From the NCBI RefSeq assembly GCF_027943725.1, contig NZ_AP025696.1, forward strand, positions 1,589,501 to 1,653,500: 64,000 nucleotides of DNA. Direction: 5' to 3'. The number at the start of each line of letters is the position of its first letter. Position 1 is the stretch's first letter. The notes beneath the pieces were generated by a model. The model was given only the letters and a program-made list of their open reading frames with translations. It was not told the DNA's origin and searched no databases. This document shows positions 8,975 through 17,340 of this stretch, piece after piece. The position numbers were made by a program, and so were the translations under genes. Origin of the DNA: Nitrosophilus kaiyonis. Its GTDB lineage: Bacteria; Campylobacterota; Campylobacteria; Campylobacterales; Nitratiruptoraceae.

Positions 8975-9873
8975 CTCTCTTTCCTTAACTTTACATAGAC
9001 TCTTTTTGGTGCAGGATATCCTTCAACTGTTAAATCTGGATTTTCCTTATCTAAAAAATTCTCCAAACTCTCTCCTAAAATCCACTCTGTTTTTCTTTGC
9101 TCTTCAAATGTGGTGGGCTTTTTAGCCAATATTTCAAAATATTCAAATCCAGCCTTTTTGCACCAATTTTGTAAAGCTTTGATAGTTGGTACAAAATGCA
9201 CATTAGGAATTTTGGAATATGTTTTTTCTGGGCATAAAGCAATAGGCTCATCTCCTTCAATGTAAAATGTATCCAAAAAAACCTCTCCATTTTCATTTAA
9301 TCCCTGTTTTAGCCATTTTAACATTGCAATAGGATCACTTCTATGATATAAAACACCAAGACAAAAAATAACATCAAACTTTTTACCATAAAATGGAAGA
9401 TGCTCAACCCCTAATAGCTCATATTTAATATCACTTTTAATATAAAAATTTATAAAATCAAACTGTGTTTTAAAAAGTGGTGATGGATCAAACCCAACAA
9501 TCTCTTTTGGGCTTTCTTCTAACATTCTAAACATATAATACCCATTATTGCATCCAATATCTGCTACACTTTTTTCTTTTAAATTAAAATGGGGTTTTAA
9601 AAGATTATATTTTATATAGCTTCTCCATTCACTATTTATAAATACTCCAAAAACATCAAAAGGTCCTTTTCTCCAAGGACGAAGTTCAAGTGCAAACTCT
9701 TTTATAAACAAAAACTGCTCTTTTGTTGCTTCACCTTTTATCTTTATAATATCTTTAAACTCTATTTCTATTACTTCTATATTTGGTAAATTTTTAAGTT
9801 TTTCTCTTAAAGGTGCGATATTTTTCCATTTTAACCAGCTTTGGCGCTCTTTTTTAATTTTCTCAATATCCAC
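8971..9873 (-). CDS. cmoB: tRNA U34 carboxymethyltransferase
   Basis: Transfers a carboxymethyl group from carboxy-SAM to 5-hydroxyuridine-34 of wobble tRNAs, giving cmo5U. The 300-aa protein has the family N-terminal extension with [14 protein letters not shown] near residues 63-76, an SAM-site [15 protein letters not shown] at about 112-126, and VLYHRSDP near residue 182. The start codon is GTG with an AAAGGAT site. The carboxy-SAM synthase CmoA is not in the window. It heads a four-gene operon. Confidence 0.93.
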   Translation of the reverse strand: MDIEKIKKERQSWLKWKNIAPLREKLKNLPNIEVIEIEFKDIIKIKGEATKEQFLFIKEFALELRPWRKGPFDVFGVFINSEWRSYIKYNLLKPHFNLKEKSVADIGCNNGYYMFRMLEESPKEIVGFDPSPLFKTQFDFINFYIKSDIKYELLGVEHLPFYGKKFDVIFCLGVLYHRSDPIAMLKWLKQGLNENGEVFLDTFYIEGDEPIALCPEKTYSKIPNVHFVPTIKALQNWCKKAGFEYFEILAKKPTTFEEQRKTEWILGESLENFLDKENPDLTVEGYPAPKRVYVKLRKER

Positions 9874-9891
9874 AGGAATCCTTTTATGATT

Positions 9892-10084
9892 GGTAATTAG
9901 TATATTGGTATATTGGTTATTGGATTAAAGGAGAACGTTAAAGACTGAAGAAAAAGGGTTTAGTGATAGAAAAACTCAGCATTCAAATCTCACACTTATA
10001 TTTAACGCTAATATACTAATAACCAATACACCAATATACTACTTTCTCACTCACCTCACTCACCAATTACTAATGACTAATGAC
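9892..10084. repeat. Intergenic long hairpin built of short repeats (locus B)
   Basis: Arms at 9898-9923 and 10016-10041 are inverted repeats matching at 24 of 26 positions and consist of TATTGG/CCAATA-type words. The 92-nt interval contains a weaker nested inverted pair (CGTTAAA...TTTAACG). The right flank continues as CTCACTCAC units and then TAATGAC heptads up to 10084. No gene was seen in this gap between the divergent cmoB and phosphorylase genes, so their promoters must lie in or beside the element. Confidence 0.8.
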
Positions 10085-10144
10085 TTTTTTAACTGTTTGA
10101 CAAATTTTTTTGCTAAACTATTTATTAAAAACTTAAGGGAAAAA

Positions 10145-10693
10145 ATGTTCATCCATACTGCTCTTTATGCTGAAGCAAAACCAATTATAGAGTTTTTAAA
10201 TTTAAAAAAAGTTGATGATCCTTTTTTTAATATATATAAAAATGAAGAGTACATTCTTATAGTTTCTGGAATAGGAAAAATTTTAACTGCAATATCCCTT
10301 TCTCATATTTTTACAAAATATAACAGTTTTTCAAATAAAGTTTTAAGTATAGGAATTGCAGGAGCAACTAAAAATTTACCAATTGCAAAACTTGTAAATG
10401 TAAACAAAATTATTGATAAAGATACCCAAGCAGTATATTTTCTAAATGATTTAAAAAATTTAAAAAACTCTTCTCTTACAACTTCATCAAGACCTCTGCA
10501 TAATGCAAAAACTGATCTTGGAGATATGGAAGGAAGTGCAGTTTATAAAACTGCAAAAGTTTATAAAAAAGAGGCAATAATATTAAAAGTTGTATCAGAC
10601 TATTTTGAGCCTGAGAATTTTGAAATAAAAACTGTATATGATTTAATATCAACTAATATCAATGATATACTCAATGTTTTAAGAAATTTTTAG
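10145..10693 (+). CDS. Nucleoside phosphorylase/nucleosidase-like protein
   Basis: A 182-aa protein resembling the purine nucleoside phosphorylase / MTA-SAH nucleosidase superfamily: an N-terminal TALYAEAKPII, a glycine-rich VSGIGKI block, SIGIAGA near residue 76 and the diagnostic GDMEGSAVY near residue 132, where the acidic residue contacts the ribose. It is shorter than typical MTA/SAH nucleosidases (about 230 aa), so the substrate is uncertain. The ATG at 10145 follows AAGGGA; an earlier in-frame ATG at 10073 would translate the TAATGAC intergenic repeat and is rejected. Confidence 0.75.
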   Translation: MFIHTALYAEAKPIIEFLNLKKVDDPFFNIYKNEEYILIVSGIGKILTAISLSHIFTKYNSFSNKVLSIGIAGATKNLPIAKLVNVNKIIDKDTQAVYFLNDLKNLKNSSLTTSSRPLHNAKTDLGDMEGSAVYKTAKVYKKEAIILKVVSDYFEPENFEIKTVYDLISTNINDILNVLRNF

Positions 10694-10724
10694 TTATTAT
10701 TTCAAAAAATTTTGAAAGGATATA

Positions 10725-11606
10725 ATGACTCTTCAAAAAAGTGCTACAGTAGTTGCAAGTGCTGTTGCAACAATATTGGTAATTATTAAACTTGTTGTTG
10801 GAATTTTAAGTGGATCTGCTGCTGTTTTAGCAAGTGCAATAGATTCAATTCTTGACATTGCAGTTTCTATGTTTAACTATTTTGCACTCTCAAAAGCAGA
10901 AAAAGCACCAACTGAAAAATTTAACTATGGTCTTGGAAAGATAGAAGCTTTAGCAGCTGTCATTGAGGGAACAGTTATTACAATTTCTGGATTATTTATA
11001 TTTTACAAAGGCTTGATTAATATCATAGAGCACAAAAAGATAGAATATTTAGATAGCTCCATTTTAGTAATGATAATATCAATTATATTAACAGGTGGAC
11101 TTGTTATATTTTTAAACAGAGTTTATAAAAAAACTAAAAATATGGTAGTAAAATCTGATGCTTTGCATTATAAAACTGACCTTTTTTCAAATTCAGCGGT
11201 TTTAATTTCCTTAGCAATTATATATTTTACAAATTGGCATTTTATAGATGGAATTTTTGGTATGGCTATAGCACTTTATATTATAAAAGAGGCATATGAG
11301 CTTATAAAAGAGGGAACCTTAATGCTCCTTGATGTATCTTTAGAAGAAGAAATTGTTGAAAAAATAAAAGATGTTATAACAAATCAGCCAGAGGTCACAG
11401 GTTACCATTATTTAAAAACAAGAAAATCTGGAAGTGATAATTTTGTAGATGTTCATATTGTTTTTACTCCTGATATTTCTCTTTTAGCAGCACATCGTGT
11501 TTCTGATAGAATTGAAGAGGAGATAAAAAAGATTGATCCAAATGCAAGATGGCATTTTACAATACATTTAGATCCATATGATGATTTTGAGATGCATGAG
11601 CATTAG
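10725..11606 (+). CDS. Cation diffusion facilitator family transporter
   Basis: Inner-membrane proton/divalent-metal antiporter of the CDF family (FieF/CzcD-like), 293 aa with about six membrane segments. Metal-site motifs SAIDSILDIAV (TM2) and DALHYKTDLFSNSA (TM5) give the D-D and H-D quartet, and a C-terminal cytoplasmic domain of about 90 residues carries conserved histidines. The metal (Fe, Zn, Co or Mn) cannot be told. Start ATG follows GAAAGGATATA. Its TAG stop codon is also the first unit of a heptad repeat (locus C). Confidence 0.92.
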   Translation: MTLQKSATVVASAVATILVIIKLVVGILSGSAAVLASAIDSILDIAVSMFNYFALSKAEKAPTEKFNYGLGKIEALAAVIEGTVITISGLFIFYKGLINIIEHKKIEYLDSSILVMIISIILTGGLVIFLNRVYKKTKNMVVKSDALHYKTDLFSNSAVLISLAIIYFTNWHFIDGIFGMAIALYIIKEAYELIKEGTLMLLDVSLEEEIVEKIKDVITNQPEVTGYHYLKTRKSGSDNFVDVHIVFTPDISLLAAHRVSDRIEEEIKKIDPNARWHFTIHLDPYDDFEMHEH

Positions 11607-11624
11607 TCGATAGTCAATAGTCCA
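11604..11624. repeat. Three tandem TAGTCNA heptads (locus C)
   Basis: Three adjacent 7-bp units, TAGTCGA, TAGTCAA and TAGTCCA, begin exactly at the stop codon of the CDF transporter. The unit belongs to the same word family as the heptads at 2964, 33677 and 48482. It is the shortest member of the family in this window. Confidence 0.65.
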
Positions 11625-11639
11625 TAAAAAAGCTAAAAA

Positions 11640-11811
11640 ATAATTGTAAATTCGCTCGCTTTGCTTTCTTGATTTGCTTCAATGTAAACCAGCTGCTCGA
11701 TGTTCGCCACAAAATTCCTTGAATTTTGGACTCACATATACTCGCAGCTTTTCGCAAAGACACGGAGGATAAGCAGTTATCCTCCTAAAAGCCTTCGGCT
11801 TTTGTCTTTGC
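11640..11811. other. Structured intergenic region with nested hairpins; includes rny terminator
   Basis: Between the convergent CDF and rny genes lie several strong stem-loops. Bases 11754-11761 pair with 11804-11811 (8 bp) and enclose two hairpins: 11764-11772/11777-11785 (GGAGGATAA stem, GCAG loop) and 11787-11793/11797-11803 (AAAAGCC stem, TTC loop), giving a three-way junction. Further left, an AAAATTC stem with a 3-nt loop lies near 11711-11728 inside an outer AGCTGC/GCAGCT pair. The region is visibly more GC-rich than its surroundings. Part of it probably ends transcription of rny (the stem starts right after its stop codon); the rest is unexplained. Confidence 0.6.
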
Positions 11812-13380
11812 TCATCTTGCAAATTCTATAGCTCTATTTTCTCTAATAACATTTACTTTTATTTCACCAGGATATTGAACAGAATTTTCTATCTCTTTTG
11901 CTATCTCTTTAGAAAGTAAAACTGCTTCATCATCATTGATAAGTTCAGCATTAACTATAACTCTTACTTCTCTTCCTGCATTTATAGCATAAGCTTTTTT
12001 AACTCCTCTTTTGCTTAAAGCTATCTCTTCTATTGCTTGGACTCTTTTTAAGAAAGCTTCTAATACCTCTCTTCTAGCCCCAGGTCTTGCAGCACTTAGA
12101 GTATCAGCAGCACAAACTGCTGCAGCTTCTACAGTTTTTGGCTCTTCATGACCATGGTGTGCATATATCGCATTAATTACAACTTCATTCTCTTTATATC
12201 TTTTACAAATTTCTGCTCCCAAATCAACATGACTTCCTGCATACTCATGGGTTAAAGCTTTTCCTATATCATGTAAAAGTCCAGCCCTTTTTGCTAAAAC
12301 TTCATCACCACCCATTTCAGCAGCCATAATTCCAGCGAGATATGCAACTTCTAATGAATGTCCAAGTGCATTTTGTCCATAACTTGCTCTAAATTTCAAT
12401 CTTCCAATGAGTTTCAATATTTCTGGATGAACTTGTCCAATTCCAAGATCAATAACAATATTTTCACCCTCTTCTAATAGTTTTTGGTCAAACTCATTTT
12501 TAACTTTTTCATAAATCTCTTCTATGCGTGCTGGCTGAATTCTTCCATCCTCTACTAAAAGCTCTATAACTTTAGTAGCTATTGCTCTTCTATATAGATT
12601 AAATGAACTTAAAATTATTGCATTTGGGGTATCATCTATTATGATATCTACTCCTAAAAGCATCTCAAGAGTTTTAATATTTCTACCCTCTTTACCAATA
12701 ATTCTTCCTTTTAAATCATCACTTGGTAAATTTACAACATTTATAAGTCTTTCAGCCGCAAATTCTCCAGCATATCTTGTTGTTGCTTGAGCTAAAATAT
12801 AGTTTGCTTTTCTTTTTGCCTCTCTCTTTGCCTCTTCTTCATATTTTCTAACAATATGTGCAATATCCGCACGTGATTCCTCTTCAGCTTTTTTAAGAAT
12901 TAGCTCTTTTGCTTCTTCCAAAGTTAAACCTGCATGCTCTTCAAGGATTTTTATCGTTTCTGCTAATTTTTTCTTATATTCTTCTTCTAATCTTTTTGCC
13001 TCTTCTTTTAGATTTAAAGCCTCTTCTCTTTCAGCTTTAATCTCTTGTCTCTCTAAAGTAATATGCTTTAATTCATCCTTAAACATCTGTTTTAGAGCTT
13101 CTTCTTTCTCCATAAGCTCTTTAAAACGTTTATCATACTCATTTTGAAGTTTTTCAACTTTATCTTCATACTCTTTTTTTACTGCAAGTTCAGCCTCTTG
13201 AACTTTCATTTTTGCATTTTGTAATACAATCTCAGCCTCATGCTCTATAGCTTTAGCTTTTGCACGTGCTTGCTCTTCGTAAAGTTCAAATTTACTTTTT
13301 TCTACTTTTTTTGCTATTAAATATCCTGCAGCGCCACTTATTATAGCGGCAGAACTTCCTACCAATATCTCTACCCACAT
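11812..13380 (-). CDS. rny: Ribonuclease Y
   Basis: Membrane-anchored endoribonuclease that initiates mRNA decay. The 522-aa protein has an N-terminal membrane segment (residues 3-23), a long coiled coil (about 25-200), a KH domain with GRIIGKEGRNIKTLE near residue 228, and an HD domain with HSLEVAYLAG...AGLLHDIGKAL...HHGHEEP (about 340-420). The start overlaps the end of the 5-FCL gene by 89 bp in another frame; the GAGGGG site before the ATG supports it. The same gene pair overlap is known in Campylobacter. Confidence 0.95.
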   Translation of the reverse strand: MWVEILVGSSAAIISGAAGYLIAKKVEKSKFELYEEQARAKAKAIEHEAEIVLQNAKMKVQEAELAVKKEYEDKVEKLQNEYDKRFKELMEKEEALKQMFKDELKHITLERQEIKAEREEALNLKEEAKRLEEEYKKKLAETIKILEEHAGLTLEEAKELILKKAEEESRADIAHIVRKYEEEAKREAKRKANYILAQATTRYAGEFAAERLINVVNLPSDDLKGRIIGKEGRNIKTLEMLLGVDIIIDDTPNAIILSSFNLYRRAIATKVIELLVEDGRIQPARIEEIYEKVKNEFDQKLLEEGENIVIDLGIGQVHPEILKLIGRLKFRASYGQNALGHSLEVAYLAGIMAAEMGGDEVLAKRAGLLHDIGKALTHEYAGSHVDLGAEICKRYKENEVVINAIYAHHGHEEPKTVEAAAVCAADTLSAARPGARREVLEAFLKRVQAIEEIALSKRGVKKAYAINAGREVRVIVNAELINDDEAVLLSKEIAKEIENSVQYPGEIKVNVIRENRAIEFAR

Positions 13381-13942
13381 CCGATTCCCCTCTTATAATT
13401 ATTTCTTTCGGGGTAATATATAAATCTCCTAAAACATCATAACTATCTGTAATTTTAGAATATGTTAAGCATCTTTTTAATTCTACAAATATTATCAATG
13501 GTCTATATGATAGATTTGCAAAGAATCTATCATACATCCCTTTTCCAAATCCTACTCTTCTAAAGTCCCTGTCTACCCCGATAACAGGAACTATAGCAAT
13601 ATCAAGTTTTGATAATTTATAAAAAGAGTTCGCAGGCTCTTTTATATTAAATTTTTTGGTTTTTAGAGGCAATCTGTATTTTACCATTTTAAAACTTTTG
13701 CCTTCCATAAATGGAAGAAATAGATTTTTGTTTTTTCTATATTTTTTAAAAAGTACTCTTATATCTGGCTCATGTATCATCGGCATATAAAAAAGTATAT
13801 TTTTTACATTAGTTGAAATAATAATATCTTCTATAATTTGATTAATTTTCTTACTAAATACTCTTCTTTCATATGATGTAATTAAATTTAGTTTTTTTAA
13901 ACAAAAATTTCTAAATTCACTCTTATTATTAAAAACAGCCAT
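13292..13942 (-). CDS. 5-formyltetrahydrofolate cyclo-ligase
   Basis: Converts 5-formyl-THF to 5,10-methenyl-THF with ATP (5-FCL/YgfA family). Seen are the N-terminal substrate helix with a RRVFSKKI block, FYMPMIHEPDI near residue 52, and the nucleotide-binding VGFGKGMYDRF at about 130-141. Length 216 aa is slightly longer than usual because the C-terminus runs 89 bp into rny. The last 30 or so residues, which lie in the overlap, are basic and not recognisable as part of the domain. Confidence 0.9.
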   Translation of the reverse strand: MAVFNNKSEFRNFCLKKLNLITSYERRVFSKKINQIIEDIIISTNVKNILFYMPMIHEPDIRVLFKKYRKNKNLFLPFMEGKSFKMVKYRLPLKTKKFNIKEPANSFYKLSKLDIAIVPVIGVDRDFRRVGFGKGMYDRFFANLSYRPLIIFVELKRCLTYSKITDSYDVLGDLYITPKEIIIRGESDVGRDIGRKFCRYNKWRCRIFNSKKSRKK

Positions 13943-13992
13943 TTTTTAACCTTAATAATATATAATTACAATATTTTATCAAAAGGAATATA

Positions 13993-14571
13993 ATGAGATA
14001 TATAAAATCTGTTTTTACTATTTTTTTAGCTGTTTTTTTATTAACAGGATGCTCTAAAGAGAGCCAAAAAATCAAAAAAGCAGAACAATCACAACAGCAA
14101 TCTAATGAAAAGAAAAAATTTGAACTTGAGTTACAGGATATAAATGGTTCAAAAATATCTATAAAAGTTAATGAAAATGGTATAAAAATTGAAAATTTAG
14201 ATAATAAAATTGTAATGCTTGATTTTTTTGCCACATGGTGTCCACCATGTAAAGCAGAAATTCCTCATCTTGTAAATATACAAAATAGATTTGGTGATAA
14301 GATAAAAATAATAGGAATTTTATTAGAAAAAGATAAAAATATTGGCGAGTTAAAAAGATTTATTCAAGAGTTTAAAATAAACTATTTTGTTTCTAATTCA
14401 AAAGACAATTTTGAAATAGCTAAAATCATTTATGCTGCAGTGCAAGCTCCAAGGAATATGCCTATACCATTGATGGTAATATTTAAAGATGGAAAATATA
14501 AAACTCACTATTTAGGTGCTGTACCTGAAGAGATGATAGTTAGTGATATAAAAAATATTTTAGGAGAATAA
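13993..14571 (+). CDS. TlpA-like thioredoxin-fold lipoprotein
   Basis: Periplasmic redox protein, 192 aa. The N-terminus is a lipoprotein signal with lipobox LLTGC (cysteine at about residue 20). The active site FFATWCPPCKAEIPHL (about 76-91) is the CxxC of TlpA/ResA proteins, suited to reducing cytochrome c or other periplasmic thiols. A charged linker of about 30 residues joins the lipid anchor to the domain. Translation of ftsY begins on the base after its stop codon, and the gene order matches that around rny in Campylobacter. Confidence 0.9.
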   Translation: MRYIKSVFTIFLAVFLLTGCSKESQKIKKAEQSQQQSNEKKKFELELQDINGSKISIKVNENGIKIENLDNKIVMLDFFATWCPPCKAEIPHLVNIQNRFGDKIKIIGILLEKDKNIGELKRFIQEFKINYFVSNSKDNFEIAKIIYAAVQAPRNMPIPLMVIFKDGKYKTHYLGAVPEEMIVSDIKNILGE

Positions 14572-15441
14572 ATGTTTGGTTTTTTAAAAAAAGGGCTAAA
14601 AAAGACTATTGATAATATAAAATCTGTTTCCCCTAAAAAGAAAAAATATGCCACACCTGAAGAGATTGAAGAGATATTAATTGAAGCTGATGTTGAATAT
14701 GACATAGTTGAAAAGATAGTTGAATCCCTACCTCAAAAAGTAAACAGAACAGTATTAAAAAATGACCTTTTATATTTTTTTACACCAGTTGAGAAAAAAG
14801 AGATAGATGTAAAACCTTTTGTTGAATTAATACTTGGAGTTAATGGAGCTGGAAAAACTACTACTATTGCTAAACTTGCTTACAAATATAAAAATGAGGG
14901 AAAGAGTGTTATGCTTGGAGCTGCAGATACTTTTAGGGCTGCAGCTATTGATCAGCTTAAAAAGTGGGCTGAAATTTTAAATGTTCCAATAGTTTTTACA
15001 AAACAAGGACACGACCCATCAGCAGTAGCATACGATACAATTGAATCTGCAAAAGCAAAAGGAATTGATAGAGTTTTAATTGATACTGCTGGAAGGCTTC
15101 ATACTCAATCAAACTTAGCTGAAGAACTAAAAAAAATAGTTAGAGTATGCTCAAAAGCAATGGAAGGAGCTCCACATAGAAAAATACTTGTTTTAGATGG
15201 TACACAAGGAAATTCTGCTATAAATCAGGCAAAAGCATTTAATGAGATGGTAGGAGTTGATGGAATTATTATCACAAAACTTGATGGAACTGCAAAAGGT
15301 GGAGCAATAATTAGTATAAGCCATGAATTAAAACTTCCTATTTTATATGTTGGAGTTGGTGAAAAAATGGAAGATTTAATAGAATTTGATCCAAATGAGT
15401 ATGTAGATACTATTTTAGATGCAATTTTTGAAGCAGAATAA
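14572..15441 (+). CDS. ftsY: Signal recognition particle receptor
   Basis: GTPase that docks SRP-ribosome complexes at the inner membrane. The 289-aa protein has a helical N domain (about 25-80) and the G domain with GVNGAGKTTTIAKLA (about 89-103), DTFRAAAIDQL, IDTAGRL and TKLDGTAKGG motifs in order. The long acidic A domain found in E. coli FtsY is absent, as is normal in this phylum; the short basic N-terminus is the likely membrane contact. radA begins 2 bp downstream. Confidence 0.96.
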   Translation: MFGFLKKGLKKTIDNIKSVSPKKKKYATPEEIEEILIEADVEYDIVEKIVESLPQKVNRTVLKNDLLYFFTPVEKKEIDVKPFVELILGVNGAGKTTTIAKLAYKYKNEGKSVMLGAADTFRAAAIDQLKKWAEILNVPIVFTKQGHDPSAVAYDTIESAKAKGIDRVLIDTAGRLHTQSNLAEELKKIVRVCSKAMEGAPHRKILVLDGTQGNSAINQAKAFNEMVGVDGIIITKLDGTAKGGAIISISHELKLPILYVGVGEKMEDLIEFDPNEYVDTILDAIFEAE

Positions 15442-15443
15442 AA

Positions 15444-16784
15444 ATGGCAAAAAAGAAAAAATTTTTTGAGTGTCAAGCTTGTGGATTTAAAAGCAGCAAA
15501 TGGATGGGCAAATGCCCTAATTGCGGAGCATGGGATTCATTTATAGAATTAAATGAAGAGCAGATTGATTTTATTAAAAAAACAAAAACTCTATCAACAT
15601 TTAAAGCCTCTCCTATTACAGAAATAAAAGAGGATCAAATAACAAGATTTTCAACAGATGATGAAGAGCTAGATCTAGTTCTTGGTGGAGGAATTGTTCC
15701 TGGAAGCTTGGTTTTAATTGGGGGAAGTCCAGGAGTTGGAAAATCAACACTTTTATTAAAAATGTGCTCAAATATTGCAAAAAAAGGTAAAAAAGTATTA
15801 TATGTCAGTGCTGAAGAGTCAGCTGGACAGATAAAATTAAGAGCAAATAGAATTGAAGCTAATCATCAAAATTTATATCTTCTACCAGAAATTAAACTTG
15901 AAAATATAATATCTGAAATCTCTTCACAAAATTATGAACTATTGGTTATTGATTCTATTCAAACAATATATACTGAAGAAGTAACTTCTGCTCCAGGAAC
16001 AGTATCACAAGTAAGAGCAGTAACATTTGAGCTTATGAGAATTGCTAAATCAAAAAAGATATCAATATTTATTATTGGACATATTACAAAAGAGGGATCA
16101 ATTGCAGGACCTAGAGTATTAGAACATATGGTAGATACAGTGCTGTATTTTGAAGGGGAGTCTTCAAAAGATCTTAGAATTTTGAGAGGTTTTAAAAATA
16201 GATTTGGAAGTATTAGTGAGGTTGGAATTTTTGAAATGACAAAAAAAGGTCTTGTAAGTGCAAAAAATATCTCAAGTAAATTTTTCAATAGGAAAAAAAC
16301 TCAAGCTGGTTCTGCCCTTACTGTTATTATGGAAGGCTCTCGCCCATTAATTATAGAAGTCCAAGCACTGGTAAGTGAAAGTGGATATGCAAATCCAAAA
16401 AGAAGTGCAACAGGCTTTGATTCAAATAGATTAACAATGCTTTTAGCATTACTTGAAAAAAAGTTAGAACTTCCCTTTAATCAATATGATGTTTTTGTAA
16501 ATATTTCAGGTGGAATTAAAATAAATGAAACTGCAGCAGATTTAGCAGTAATAGCAGCAATCTTAAGCAGTTTTAGAAATAGAGTCATTAATCGTGAAAC
16601 AATATTTTTAGGTGAAGTTGGTTTAACAGGTGATATTAGAGAAATTAGTATGTTGGACAATAGACTAAAAGAGGCCCAATCCCAAGGATTTAAAAAAGCT
16701 ATTACGCCTGCTAATCCTGTTGAAAATTTACAAATAAAATGTTATATTGTTGATGAAGTTTCAAAGATTTTAGATTGGATGTAG
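15444..16784 (+). CDS. radA: DNA repair protein RadA
   Basis: RecA-like helicase/branch migration factor. Full 446-aa form: N-terminal C4 zinc finger CQACGFKS...GKCPNCGAW (residues 9-29), Walker A GGSPGVGKST near 93-102, Walker B LLVIDSIQT near 168, the RadA signature KNRFGS near 252, and a Lon-like C-terminal domain. Last gene of the TlpA-ftsY-radA unit; the downstream gap holds repeat locus D. Confidence 0.96.
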   Translation: MAKKKKFFECQACGFKSSKWMGKCPNCGAWDSFIELNEEQIDFIKKTKTLSTFKASPITEIKEDQITRFSTDDEELDLVLGGGIVPGSLVLIGGSPGVGKSTLLLKMCSNIAKKGKKVLYVSAEESAGQIKLRANRIEANHQNLYLLPEIKLENIISEISSQNYELLVIDSIQTIYTEEVTSAPGTVSQVRAVTFELMRIAKSKKISIFIIGHITKEGSIAGPRVLEHMVDTVLYFEGESSKDLRILRGFKNRFGSISEVGIFEMTKKGLVSAKNISSKFFNRKKTQAGSALTVIMEGSRPLIIEVQALVSESGYANPKRSATGFDSNRLTMLLALLEKKLELPFNQYDVFVNISGGIKINETAADLAVIAAILSSFRNRVINRETIFLGEVGLTGDIREISMLDNRLKEAQSQGFKKAITPANPVENLQIKCYIVDEVSKILDWM

Positions 16785-16793
16785 ATTGATATA

Positions 16794-16900
16794 AATTTAG
16801 TTAAGACGGTTTAAAATGGTTAAGTGGTTAAGTAGTGAAGTAGTGAAGTTGTTTTTATTTCGCTACTACTCAACCATTTTGACCTTTTTAACCACTCAAC
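16794..16900. repeat. Intergenic octad repeat and hairpin element (locus D)
   Basis: Four perfect 8-bp steps lie at 16818-16849: two GGTTAAGT followed by two AGTGAAGT. The right half at 16868-16900 is a 33-bp motif (ACTCAACCATTTT... ending AACCACTCAAC) that also occurs at 17293-17325 and 18193-18225 with two or three differences. Left and right halves are partly complementary (AAAATGGTT against AACCATTTT), so the locus can fold back. Confidence 0.78.
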
Positions 16901-16959
16901 AAAAAAACAACTAAGCCAATTTAACTTTTTTAACAAATATAACCAAATGAGGAGTTTTT

Positions 16960-17226
16960 ATGAGTAAGCCAAAAGCTCATATACAAATGGAAGAGAGATA
17001 TGCAAGATTAGAAATTGATTATGATAATTTAGAAGAGAAAAAAGCTATATGTAATTTCGTAAATGATTTGATAGCGGTTCATAAAATTTCTCCTCAAATC
17101 ACAGTTGAACCTAAAACAACTGAAACTGGAGAATATATTATAGAATTTCATGATGATTATGACAAAAAAGCTGGTGATTTTTTTGAGGATTTATTAAAAA
17201 AATTAGATATTAAAAAGTGTGATTGA
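16960..17226 (+). CDS. Conserved-looking hypothetical protein, 88 aa
   Basis: Not recognised. The 88-aa soluble, acidic protein starts at an ATG after a GAGG-type site. Predicted secondary structure by eye is helix (about 25-42, containing EKKAICNFVNDLIAVHKI), a strand pair around ITVEPKTTETGEYIIEFH, and a C-terminal helix DFFEDLLKKLDIKK. There is one cysteine in the middle and one near the end, no signal peptide and no membrane segment. It stands alone between two copies of the octad repeat element (loci D and E), which hides any promoter. Coding character looks real. Confidence 0.6.
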   Translation: MSKPKAHIQMEERYARLEIDYDNLEEKKAICNFVNDLIAVHKISPQITVEPKTTETGEYIIEFHDDYDKKAGDFFEDLLKKLDIKKCD

Positions 17227-17227
17227 T

Positions 17228-17338
17228 ATAGTTAGTTAAAATTGTTTAGTAGTTAAGTAGTAGAGTGGTCGAGTAGTTTTTATTTCATTATTACTCAACC
17301 TTTTTAACTTTTTTAACCACTCAACTTTTTTTTAACTA
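17228..17338. repeat. Intergenic octad repeat and hairpin element (locus E)
   Basis: Four degenerate 8-bp steps at 17245-17276 (TTTAGTAG, TTAAGTAG, then two variants) are followed at 17293-17325 by the shared 33-bp motif. The layout repeats that of locus D less than 400 bp away, with the 88-aa gene between them. Positioned between convergent genes, it may also act as a terminator. Confidence 0.78.
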
Positions 17339-17340
17339 AA

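Noticed and set aside
10073-10144. Earlier ATG for the phosphorylase-like gene
   Set aside because: It begins inside the TAATGAC repeat and no ribosome site precedes it; ATG 10145 has AAGGGA and matches the family start.
16818-16849. Possible regulator operator made of four octads
   Set aside because: The unit changes between loci and lies on the far side of a convergent or terminating gap in others, so a single protein site is not supported by this alone.
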